Origin: an uncultured Lachnospiraceae bacterium
Lineage (GTDB): Bacteria > Bacillota > Clostridia > Lachnospirales > Lachnospiraceae
Reading direction: 5' to 3'
Length of the DNA: 64,000 bases
NCBI GenBank assembly: GCA_947175055.1
Contig: CAMWLJ010000001.1
Coordinates: forward strand, 1 to 64,000
Positions 25,864 through 34,013 of the stretch are shown piece by piece; position 1 is the first letter of the stretch; the number at the start of each line of letters is the position of its first letter. The translations under genes were made by a program, and so were the position numbers. Under the pieces are notes generated by a model. The model did no database searches and was not told the origin of the DNA. It worked only from the letters and a program-made list of their open reading frames with translations.

Positions 25864-26675
25864 TGAGACCGGTGGTGCTGTCAAAACGATTGCGGACTGT
25901 GGCATCTATGGTAACGCCGGGGATGCGGGTCTGTGATGTGGGGTGCGATCATGGTTTCGTGTCAATCTGGCTGGTGGAACAGCAGGTCAGTCCCAGTGTG
26001 CTGGCCATGGATGTGCGGGAGGGACCGCTGGGAGCCGCTGCCAGACATGTGGCGGGGCACCGTCTGGAATCCCGGATCGAGACGAGATTGTCGGATGGTT
26101 TACATAATTATGAAGCCGGAGAGGCTGACTCACTGATCTGTGCCGGTATGGGCGGCAGATTGATGATGCGTATCCTGGGGGAGGAGAAGCATAAGACGGA
26201 TTCCTTTAGAGAGCTGATCTTGCAGCCGCAATCGGAGTTGGAAGAGTTTCGGAGATGGCTGCGGGAGAGAGGCATGCGGATCACGGATGAGAAGATGGTG
26301 GAGGAAGACGGGAAGTTCTATCCGATGATGCGGGCGGTGCCGGGAAGCGGCGAGATCCGTTCAGTGAGGCATATGGCGCCGGATGAGGCAGGATTCCGAA
26401 GCATTATAGAGTATATAGAGAATGACGGAATCGGAGAAGAGATGTTATGTAAACTTTTTGACCGATATGGCGGCTTTTTGATGCTGCGGGGTGACAGCGT
26501 GCTGCGGGCCTTTTTACAGAAGGAAGAGAGGATCTATACGGAGATCCTCGGGCAGCTGCAGCAGCAGGGACTTTCCCATGACAAGAGAAAGAAAAGATAT
26601 GCGGAAGTGGAGGCGCTCCTGTGGGAATGCCGGAAAGCGCAGGAGATTGCTGCATATATTATAGCAAAACGTTAA
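25863..26675 (+). CDS. trmK: tRNA (adenine(22)-N1)-methyltransferase
   Basis: It methylates A22 in tRNA using S-adenosylmethionine. The product has 270 residues. Motif I is VCDVGCDHGFVSIWL (about 24-38) and the catalytic region has ICAGMGGRLMMRIL (about 92). The C-terminal half is a coiled coil (about 200-260), as in TrmK/YqfN. The ATG overlaps the rpoD stop by one base (TGATG), so translation is coupled. The position after rpoD is conserved in Bacillota. Confidence 0.9.
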   Translation: MRPVVLSKRLRTVASMVTPGMRVCDVGCDHGFVSIWLVEQQVSPSVLAMDVREGPLGAAARHVAGHRLESRIETRLSDGLHNYEAGEADSLICAGMGGRLMMRILGEEKHKTDSFRELILQPQSELEEFRRWLRERGMRITDEKMVEEDGKFYPMMRAVPGSGEIRSVRHMAPDEAGFRSIIEYIENDGIGEEMLCKLFDRYGGFLMLRGDSVLRAFLQKEERIYTEILGQLQQQGLSHDKRKKRYAEVEALLWECRKAQEIAAYIIAKR

Positions 26676-26692
26676 GAGAAAGAGGGGGTCTT

Positions 26693-28348
26693 ATGGTTAC
26701 GATCAAGATTAACGGAAAAGACAGATTCTATGAAGACGGCGTGCAGTATGAACTGATCGCAGAGCAGTATCAGAATGAGTGTACCAGCCAGATCGCGCTT
26801 GTGGAGATCAACGGGAAGATACAGGAGTTGATGAAACGTGTCAGCCGTGACTGCGAACTGAAGTTTATTACCTACGAAAATGATATCGGGCATAAGACTT
26901 ACGTGCGTTCGGCGATCATGCTGATGATGAAGGCCATCAAGGATGTGGCCGGCATGGAGATGGCAGTCAATACGAAGGTGGAATTCACCATCGGACCGGG
27001 GTATTACTGTGCCTTCCGTGGCGGCATGAAGATGGATACGGCGACCATTGAGAAGGTGAAAGACCGCATGGGAGAGCTGGCGGACATGGATCTGTTGGTG
27101 ACCAAGAAGGCTTATCCTGCGGAGGAGGCGGTCGCACTATTTAAGGAGCTTGGCATGAAGGATAAGGTATCTTTGTTCCGGTATCGCAGAAGCTCCAACA
27201 TCAATGTGTACTGCCTTGGTGATTATTACGATTATTACTACGGTTATATGCTGCCGAGCACGGGGTATATCAGATGTTTTGATCTGTTTTCCTATGAAGA
27301 GGGGATGATCTTACTCCTGCCGGAGAAAGAGGAGCCGGAGAAGCTGCCGACGTTCGTACCGAAGAAAAAGTTGTTCCAGACGTTGATGATGACAAGCGAC
27401 TGGAACCGGGATATGGGTATCGACACGGTGGGAGACCTGAATGACCAGATCTGCCAGGGGAATATCTCGGATATGATCCTCGTGCAGGAGGCGCTGCAGG
27501 AGCGCCGGATCGGGGAGATCGCCAGGGACATTGCCAGACGGGAAGGCGTGAAATTCGTTATGATCGCCGGGCCCTCTTCTTCCGGGAAGACGTCCTTCTC
27601 CCACAGGCTGTCCATACAGCTTAGGACCTACGGGCTGAAACCGCATCCCATTGGACTGGATAATTACTATCTGAACCATGACAAGACACCGCTGGACGAT
27701 GAGGGCAAGCCGGACTACGAGTGTCTGGAGGCTCTTGATGTGGAGCAGTTTAATACGGATATGAGCAGGCTGCTCGGGGGAGAGAGTGTGGAGCTGCCCA
27801 GCTTTAATTTTAAGACCGGCAAGCGGGAGTACCGTGGCAAGATCACGACGTTGGGGCCTGAGGATATCCTTGTCATCGAGGGGATTCACGGACTCAATGA
27901 GAAAATGTCCTATTCCCTGCCGGCGGAGAGTAAATTCAAGATCTATATCAGTGCTCTTACCTGCCTGAACGTAGATGAACATAACAGAATACCGACCACT
28001 GACGGCCGGCTGCTGCGGCGTATGGTCCGGGATGCGAGAACGAGGGGAACGTCGGCGGATAAGACCATCGCTATGTGGCCTTCCGTGAGGCGAGGCGAGG
28101 AGAAATACATCTTTCCTTTTCAGGAGGATGCGGACGCCATGTTCAATTCGGCTATGACCTATGAGCTGGCTGTGATCAAGCAGTATGCGGAGCCGCTGCT
28201 GTTTAACATCAGGAAAGGTGAGCCGGGCTATCATGAGGCCAAGCGGCTGCTGAAATTCCTGGAGTATTTCTTGGGTGTCAGCAGTGAAGAGCTGCCGACA
28301 AATTCGTTATGTAGGGAGTTTGTAGGCGGAAGCTGCTTCGATGTGTAG
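26693..28348 (+). CDS. Uridine kinase-like P-loop nucleoside kinase with N-terminal TGS/threonyl-tRNA-synthetase-like domain
   Basis: It is predicted to phosphorylate a nucleoside or related compound. The product has 551 residues. Residues 1-65 resemble a TGS domain (TIKINGKDRFYEDGVQYELIAEQY), and 65-250 resemble the second additional domain of ThrRS-like proteins (GPGYYCAF). Residues 285-490 hold the kinase: Walker A GPSSSGKTSF, LDNYYLNHDKTP, and VIEGIHGLNEKM. This architecture is frequent in Clostridia and annotated as nucleoside kinase. The start is ATG 26693 with AGAGGGGG 4 bases upstream. It follows trmK by 17 bases. Confidence 0.82.
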   Translation: MVTIKINGKDRFYEDGVQYELIAEQYQNECTSQIALVEINGKIQELMKRVSRDCELKFITYENDIGHKTYVRSAIMLMMKAIKDVAGMEMAVNTKVEFTIGPGYYCAFRGGMKMDTATIEKVKDRMGELADMDLLVTKKAYPAEEAVALFKELGMKDKVSLFRYRRSSNINVYCLGDYYDYYYGYMLPSTGYIRCFDLFSYEEGMILLLPEKEEPEKLPTFVPKKKLFQTLMMTSDWNRDMGIDTVGDLNDQICQGNISDMILVQEALQERRIGEIARDIARREGVKFVMIAGPSSSGKTSFSHRLSIQLRTYGLKPHPIGLDNYYLNHDKTPLDDEGKPDYECLEALDVEQFNTDMSRLLGGESVELPSFNFKTGKREYRGKITTLGPEDILVIEGIHGLNEKMSYSLPAESKFKIYISALTCLNVDEHNRIPTTDGRLLRRMVRDARTRGTSADKTIAMWPSVRRGEEKYIFPFQEDADAMFNSAMTYELAVIKQYAEPLLFNIRKGEPGYHEAKRLLKFLEYFLGVSSEELPTNSLCREFVGGSCFDV

Positions 28349-28367
28349 ATATACAGAGGGACCTGCC

Positions 28368-29909
28368 ATGAATATATGCATCGTGGATGACGATAAGTAT
28401 GTGGTCGAGAAGATCGTAGAGGGGATCGACTGGAAAAAGTGGGGTATCGAAGGTGTTTATACAGCTTATAATATCAGACAGGCGAAGGAAATCTTAAGTA
28501 CGCTGCAGGTGGATATCCTCCTTTCGGATATTGAGATGCCGCAGGGAAGCGGGCTGGAGTTGTTAGAGTGGATACGGGAGCGGAAGCTGCCTGTAGAGTG
28601 TATTTATCTGAGCAGCTATGCACATTTTGCCTATGCGCAGAAGGCGCTGCAGCTGCATTCGAGAGGGTATCTGTTAAAGCCGGTGTCCAACAGGGAGCTG
28701 GAAAACGTACTGGGAAGCCTGGTGGAGAATATGCGCGCCGGTGCGGATGAGAGCGGAAGGGATAGGCAGCAGGCAAAGGAGAAATACTGGCGCAGTCTTC
28801 AGACGGGAGAGCCCGGCAGGGCGACCGGAACGGAAGGAAGCATATATGGTCCGGATGAGATACTGATGCTTTGCATGCTGCGTATCTTCAGGGGGATGGA
28901 ACATCGGAAAGCGCAGAGTGATGCGGTCTTTTCTCCGGTGCTGATGCATATGGCAGAAGAACTCATGCGTGGAGAAGGCTATGTGACAGATACCATTATC
29001 AGACATAGTGATGATTGTTTTATGATAGTGTGTAAGGGCATCCCGGAGGAAAAGGAGATGTTTCGGGATGACATGAGGAAGCTGCTTTCGGAGATCGAAA
29101 GAGAGCTGCATGTGGCGGCCTGCATTTATGTGGGCAGGCCTTTTGACAGCGGGACAGGCTATGAGCGGCTGAATACCCTGTTGCAGATGGTACGGGAAGG
29201 GGTTCCCAGTGAAGAGGGGATTCTTCTCGAAGAAGAATGGCGGGGGCAGGAAGCGGCATATGTGCCGCCTGATTTTTCCTTGTGGGAACAGAAGATGGTG
29301 CGGATGCAGGATATAGACGAGGTGTCGGCACAGATCGGAGAGTATGTGACTGGACTCTGGCGGAAGGGGCAGGCGAATGTGGAGGTGTTCGGGCGTTTCA
29401 AAGCCGATCTGCAGCAGATGGTCTTTCATTTCATGATGGAAAATGATATTCTGATGAACCAGATCTTTGAGGCAGGAGAGTTTGAGCATTACTGTAACAA
29501 AGCTTCCTGGACATTGCGGGACATGAAAGAATTTATTTATATCCTGTTCAAGAAGCTCAAGGCTGTGATCCGTGTTGAGGATACCGAGGAGAATGTGGTA
29601 GAGCAGATCATACATTATATAGAAGAGAATCTTGGCGGAGATCTGTCAAGAGCGAAGCTGGCCGCAAGGGCATACATATCGGAAGACTATCTGTCGAAGA
29701 AATTCGCCCTGCATACCGGTATGAGCATACCGAATTATGTTTCGACCAGAAGGATGGAGAAGGCCAGAGACTATTTCAAGAATACCACCCGCAGTGTGAG
29801 CGAAGTTGCCACGCTGGTTGGGTATACAAATTTTTCTTATTTCAGCAAGACATTCCGGGATTATGCGGGATGTACTCCGAATGAATTTAGGAACCGCTAT
29901 AATAAGTAG
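28368..29909 (+). CDS. YesN-type response regulator (REC plus AraC)
   Basis: This is the transcription regulator of a two-component system. The product has 513 residues. The receiver domain (1-120) has acidic VDDD at the N-terminus, phospho-acceptor Asp54 in LLSDIEMP and the Lys in LLKPVS. A long central region of about 270 residues is typical of the YesN group. The C-terminal AraC domain (about 410-510) has two helix-turn-helices, ending in EVATLVGYTNFSYFSKTFRDYAGCTPNEFR. ATG 28368 was chosen with AGAGGG upstream; the gene overlaps nothing. Its partner kinase is probably the YesM-type protein at 36441, with the transport genes between as likely targets. Confidence 0.88.
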   Translation: MNICIVDDDKYVVEKIVEGIDWKKWGIEGVYTAYNIRQAKEILSTLQVDILLSDIEMPQGSGLELLEWIRERKLPVECIYLSSYAHFAYAQKALQLHSRGYLLKPVSNRELENVLGSLVENMRAGADESGRDRQQAKEKYWRSLQTGEPGRATGTEGSIYGPDEILMLCMLRIFRGMEHRKAQSDAVFSPVLMHMAEELMRGEGYVTDTIIRHSDDCFMIVCKGIPEEKEMFRDDMRKLLSEIERELHVAACIYVGRPFDSGTGYERLNTLLQMVREGVPSEEGILLEEEWRGQEAAYVPPDFSLWEQKMVRMQDIDEVSAQIGEYVTGLWRKGQANVEVFGRFKADLQQMVFHFMMENDILMNQIFEAGEFEHYCNKASWTLRDMKEFIYILFKKLKAVIRVEDTEENVVEQIIHYIEENLGGDLSRAKLAARAYISEDYLSKKFALHTGMSIPNYVSTRRMEKARDYFKNTTRSVSEVATLVGYTNFSYFSKTFRDYAGCTPNEFRNRYNK

Positions 29910-30008
29910 ATGCTCAGCTGGGCAGATTGTATACCGGGAAGGAATAAAACCTGTCATAACAGGTATATTTAACAAAAATCTGATATACTAACAAAAAAAT
30001 GATATTGC

Positions 30009-30044
30009 AAAAAAGAGCAGATTGACGAAATCTTGCTCTTTTTT
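30009..30044 (+). terminator. Terminator after the response-regulator gene
   Basis: AAAAGAGCA pairs with TGCTCTTTT around a short interior stem, followed by T residues. It separates the regulator from the transport operon. Confidence 0.75.
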
Positions 30045-30151
30045 GTTATTTTTTCAGCCGAAAATTTATAGAGCCAAATCTTAAAAAAAGATAAAATTTA
30101 CTCATCAAAAAAAGTAACAGGAAACTGTTATGAAAGTGAGGAGGCATGTTG

Positions 30152-31084
30152 ATGCGTAAAAAAAATGCGGTAAGCAAGAAAGGAAACATCTGGCACAGGG
30201 TTTACAGTGACCGCGCACTATATCTGCTGTTGCTGCCATCATTTATCATTATGTTCATCTTTACCTATCTGCCGATGTATGGTGTTGTGATCGCCTTCAA
30301 GGATTTCACGCCGGCGAAAGGGATCATGGGAAGTTCATGGGCCGGGCTTAAGTATTTCAAACAGTACTTTAATTCTTTCCAGTTCTGGCCGACGATCAAG
30401 AACACCCTGATTTTGAGTATTTACAGTATTGTGGTAACTTTTCCTTTGCCGATCGTACTTGCGCTGATCTGTAACCAGATGCGGACCGGTAAATTCAAAA
30501 AGATCTTCCAGGTATCTACCTATCTGCCACATTTCATTTCTACGGTAGTTATGTGCGGTATGATCATCCTGTTCTTATCACCGAGTTCCGGTGTGATCGC
30601 GAAGCTGCTCAGCCTGATCGGGATTCAGATGCCGAACGTGATGGGATCTGCGGGAGCCTTTCCCAGCGTCTATGTATGGACGGAAGTCTGGCAGCATTTA
30701 GGATGGGACAGTATCCTGTATATCGCAGCATTGGCGGCGATCGACCCTTCTTTGTATGAAGCAGCGACCATGGACGGTGCTTCCAAATGGCAGAAGATGC
30801 TCAAGATCGATATCCCGCTGCTCATGCCAACGGCGACGGTGATGTTTATCCTGAGGATGGGAAGCGTTATGAATGTCGGTTTCGAGAAAGTATATCTGCT
30901 GCAGAATAACCTGAATACGGCATCCAGCGAGATCATATCCACTTATGTGTATAAAATGGGTCTTGTCAGCAGCCAGTACAGCCTTTCGTCTGCAATCGGT
31001 CTGTTTAATAACCTGATCAATCTGGTACTTCTGGTGACGGTGAACTACATATCGAAAAAGATGAGCGATACATCATTAGTATAG
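30152..31084 (+). CDS. ABC sugar transporter permease, LplB type
   Basis: This is a membrane permease for oligosaccharide import. The product has 310 residues and six membrane segments starting at about residue 25 (LYLLLLPSFIIMFIFTYLPMYGVVIAFKDF). The EAA loop reads EAATMDGASKWQKMLKIDIPLL (about 205). ATG 30152 is favoured over 30146, because GGAGG lies 7 bases before it. No ATPase gene is present; such systems use a shared MsmK-like ATPase. The next permease starts 10 bases downstream. Confidence 0.9.
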   Translation: MRKKNAVSKKGNIWHRVYSDRALYLLLLPSFIIMFIFTYLPMYGVVIAFKDFTPAKGIMGSSWAGLKYFKQYFNSFQFWPTIKNTLILSIYSIVVTFPLPIVLALICNQMRTGKFKKIFQVSTYLPHFISTVVMCGMIILFLSPSSGVIAKLLSLIGIQMPNVMGSAGAFPSVYVWTEVWQHLGWDSILYIAALAAIDPSLYEAATMDGASKWQKMLKIDIPLLMPTATVMFILRMGSVMNVGFEKVYLLQNNLNTASSEIISTYVYKMGLVSSQYSLSSAIGLFNNLINLVLLVTVNYISKKMSDTSLV

Positions 31085-31094
31085 GAGGGCAGTC

Positions 31095-32000
31095 ATGAGC
31101 AAAGCTATTACGAAAAATAAAATTCAGAAATCCAGACAGGATAAGATATTTGATTTTATCATTTATGCGGTTGCAGTGCTTCTCATCGTGATAACAGTGT
31201 ATCCGATGTACTTTATCGTGATCGCCTCCATCAGCAATCCTACGGACGTATCCAGCGGCAACATTCTCTTCTGGCCGAAGGGGATCAATATGCGGGGATA
31301 TGAGCAGCTGCTGAATTACCAGCAGTTGTGGACAGGCTACAAAAATACGATCATCTATACGGTGCTCGGGACCTGCGCGAATCTGGTAGTGAACATTTCG
31401 GCATCCTATGCGCTTTCCAGAAAGAATCTGGTGGGTAAGAAACTGATCACCTTTTTCTACCTGATCCCCATGTTCTTTGGCGGCGGCCTGATTCCGACTT
31501 ACCTGATCGTTAGGAATTTCCATCTGCTTGATACGAGATGGGTAATGATCTTGCCATTTTCGGTCATTACATACTATATCATTGTGGGAAGGACTTTCTT
31601 TTCCAACAATATTCCTGATGATCTGTGGGAAGCTGCTCAGATTGACGGTTGCGGGAATCTAAACTTTTTCTTTAAGATCGTGCTGCCCCTGTCTAAGGCG
31701 GTGATCGCGGTGATCGCGCTGTGGTCCGCGGTAGGACACTGGAACTCTTACTTTAACGCTTTGATCTATTTGCGGGATGAGATGTATCAGCCGCTGCAGA
31801 TCGTGCTTCGGAATATCTTGATCAATAACCAGACTGCAAGTATGATGATGACCGGAACGGCGGCTACCGAGGCAAGGCAGGCAGCGGAGTTGATTAAATA
31901 TGGAGCAATAGTTGTTTCCTCAGCGCCGATCATGTGTATGTATCCTTTCGTGCAGAAGTACTTTAATCAGGGCGTTATGATCGGAGCGGTCAAAGGCTGA
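31095..32000 (+). CDS. ABC sugar transporter permease, YtcP/CarB type
   Basis: This is the second permease of the heterodimer, with 301 residues and six membrane segments. The EAA loop reads EAAQIDGCGNLNFFFKIVLPLSKA (about 180). The C-terminal block (YPFVQKYFNQGVMIGAVKG) is the typical end of this family. GGAGGGCAGTC precedes the ATG. The pair with the upstream permease and the lipoprotein downstream makes a complete import complex except for the ATPase. Confidence 0.92.
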   Translation: MSKAITKNKIQKSRQDKIFDFIIYAVAVLLIVITVYPMYFIVIASISNPTDVSSGNILFWPKGINMRGYEQLLNYQQLWTGYKNTIIYTVLGTCANLVVNISASYALSRKNLVGKKLITFFYLIPMFFGGGLIPTYLIVRNFHLLDTRWVMILPFSVITYYIIVGRTFFSNNIPDDLWEAAQIDGCGNLNFFFKIVLPLSKAVIAVIALWSAVGHWNSYFNALIYLRDEMYQPLQIVLRNILINNQTASMMMTGTAATEARQAAELIKYGAIVVSSAPIMCMYPFVQKYFNQGVMIGAVKG

Positions 32001-32010
32001 AGAATCTGTG

Positions 32011-32087
32011 CCGAAGCGTCACAAATTCTGTTGATCGCAGAGCAGAATCTGAAATTCTGCTTGCGTCCTCAGCGCAAAGCGCTTCGG
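32011..32087. repeat. Intergenic palindromic element, copy A
   Basis: Outer arms CCGAAGCG (32011) and CGCTTCGG (32080) enclose AGCAGAAT / ATTCTGCT (32041-32061) and a TGCG / CGCA hairpin. It is followed directly by GGAGG. The layout resembles 61,001-61,070 and, less closely, 49,498-49,580. Confidence 0.6.
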
Positions 32088-32100
32088 AATGGAGGAAAAG

Positions 32101-32160
32101 ATGATAAAGACGGACAGAATCATCAGTTATCAATGTAAAACATTTATATATACAGAATGA
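32101..32160 (+). CDS. Possible 19-residue leader peptide
   Basis: ATG at 32101 has an ideal ribosome-binding site, GGAGG at 32091-32095, supplied by the end of the palindromic element. It runs to a TGA 15 bases before the lipoprotein start. No family can be recognised at this length. It may only be an accident of the repeat. Confidence 0.2.
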   Translation: MIKTDRIISYQCKTFIYTE

Positions 32161-32175
32161 AGGAGGATTAACAGT

Positions 32176-33813
32176 ATGAGAAAGAAAGCAGCAACAAGAC
32201 TCATCAGCGTGATGATGGCAACAGCAGTGGTGGCCGGGACACTTACCGGCTGCGGCGGCTCCGAGGGAGCAGCCGGGAACGGTGCGGATGGCACACAAGC
32301 GGATGCGTCGGGAGATTCCGGCGAGACGGCGGATGGCGTGGAGGAGTTCACGATCGCTACGGTGAGATGGACGGATGCCTGGCCCAATGAATTCATGAAT
32401 GAAGGCATCATGAAGGAGTTGGAGGAGAAACATAATATCAAGATCAATTGGCAGGTATACTATAACAGTGACTGGACAGAGCAGAAATCGCTGCTTCTGG
32501 CGTCGGGAGATCTGCCGGATGCATTCTTTGGCTCAATCTGTCTGACAGAAACAGATGTGGCACAGAACAAGGACTATTTTGTGGAATTGACAGAGGGCAT
32601 TGAGAAGAATATGCCGAATCTGACGGCTATTTTCGAGAAGGAGCCGGAACTTAAAGCAGCGGCACAGAACCGTGACGGAGAGATCTACAGTCTGGTAAAG
32701 AAGCTGCCTCTGCGTCCGAAGGTAGCCAATGCTATGTACATCAATAAAGAATGGTTAGACAATCTTGGACTTTCCATGCCTACGACCTATGAAGAGCTGG
32801 CAGACGTGCTGAAGGCATTCAAAGAGCAGGATGCGGACGGCAACGGCGATCCGAATAATGAAATTCCTTATACGAATGCCGGATCTTTGTCAGGAGACCT
32901 TAGCAACCTCCTTGCTCCGTTCGGAACGATCGTGAGCAGAACGGGTAATTTCATGCAGATCGACGCATCCGGTAATCCGGCATTTGTACCGATCACAGAT
33001 CATTATAAAGAAGCGGTAAAATGGGCACATGAGCTGTATGCATCGGGATGCCTTGATCAAGAGTATTTTACACAGGACAGCTCCATGGCTTCCGCGAAGA
33101 GAATGGCAGAAGGCGGTTCTCAGACGGGTCTTGTGTTTGCATGGACGGCAGATGCCGAGATGGGTGAGAATGCAGATCAGTTTGAGCTGTGTGAGGCAGT
33201 CGCAGGGCCGGATGGAAACCGGTATGTAGAATCAGACCCAACGTTCCTTGACATTGCCAACAGAGAATTGATCATCACTACACAGTGTAAGAACCCTGAC
33301 AAGCTGCTGCAGTGGGCGGATGATTTCTATACGGATCTTGTATCTTTGCAGACATACTATGGCTCCATACCGGATCAGATAGCAGATAAGGGCGACGGAA
33401 CTTATGAAGTGCTTCTTCCTGCGGACGGAACGACACTGGATACCTCGGCGTGGTCTTATTCCATGAGAGATTTCGGTCCCAAGTATATGACGGAAGAGTT
33501 CCAGAAGAACGTGATCCTGCCGGACAGCCAGGGCGACGGTGTGAAGCTGGCGCAGGATGAGACCAATGCCAAATATGCTTCCGATATCGCATTCCCTGTC
33601 GTAAGTTACACCTCGGAACAGCTTACCACATTGGCAAGTCTCACGACAGACATCAATGATTATGCTTCTGCGCAGTATGCGCACTGGGTGGTAGACGGCG
33701 GCATTGAGGAAGAGTGGGATGCTTATCTGGCGCAGTTGGATCAGATGGGATTACAGGATGTTTTGGCGATCCATAATGATGCTTATGCTGCATATAAGGC
33801 GATCGTACAGTAA
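32176..33813 (+). CDS. Extracellular solute-binding lipoprotein of the sugar ABC transporter
   Basis: It captures the sugar outside the cell. The product has 545 residues. The lipoprotein signal is MRKKAATRLISVMMATAVVAG with LTGC placing the Cys at residue 27. A Gly/Ala/Asp-rich linker to about 55 is followed by the two-lobed family 1 fold typical of LplA/YtcQ proteins (MYINKEWLDNLGLSMPTTYEELADVLKAFKEQDADGNGDPNNEIPY at about 190-235). It follows the two permeases, as is usual for this subclass. AAGGAGG precedes the ATG. The substrate is probably a plant or host glycan oligosaccharide, to judge from the GH31 gene behind it. Confidence 0.92.
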   Translation: MRKKAATRLISVMMATAVVAGTLTGCGGSEGAAGNGADGTQADASGDSGETADGVEEFTIATVRWTDAWPNEFMNEGIMKELEEKHNIKINWQVYYNSDWTEQKSLLLASGDLPDAFFGSICLTETDVAQNKDYFVELTEGIEKNMPNLTAIFEKEPELKAAAQNRDGEIYSLVKKLPLRPKVANAMYINKEWLDNLGLSMPTTYEELADVLKAFKEQDADGNGDPNNEIPYTNAGSLSGDLSNLLAPFGTIVSRTGNFMQIDASGNPAFVPITDHYKEAVKWAHELYASGCLDQEYFTQDSSMASAKRMAEGGSQTGLVFAWTADAEMGENADQFELCEAVAGPDGNRYVESDPTFLDIANRELIITTQCKNPDKLLQWADDFYTDLVSLQTYYGSIPDQIADKGDGTYEVLLPADGTTLDTSAWSYSMRDFGPKYMTEEFQKNVILPDSQGDGVKLAQDETNAKYASDIAFPVVSYTSEQLTTLASLTTDINDYASAQYAHWVVDGGIEEEWDAYLAQLDQMGLQDVLAIHNDAYAAYKAIVQ

Positions 33814-33839
33814 TTACTGATGTGTGGTCTAATTGATAG

Positions 33840-33876
33840 GACCGGTGTCTGCACGTAAGGGCGGATGTCGGTCTTT
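33840..33876 (+). terminator. Probable terminator or attenuator after the binding-protein gene
   Basis: A 13-pair stem (33840-33852 with 33861-33873, four of them G-T pairs) surrounds ACGTAAGG, followed by a weak T tract. It could lower transcription into the GH31 gene. Confidence 0.45.
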
Positions 33877-34013
33877 GCTTATAAGGATCTGACGATTGTA
33901 TTTTAAGTAAGGGTGACAAGAGGCTGGATGAGCGTTATTATGATAAAGAAAAGTTCGTTGTTACTTCAGATGTTTAACAGGGCAGAGTGACTGTCCGGAA
34001 AAGAGGGAAATTT

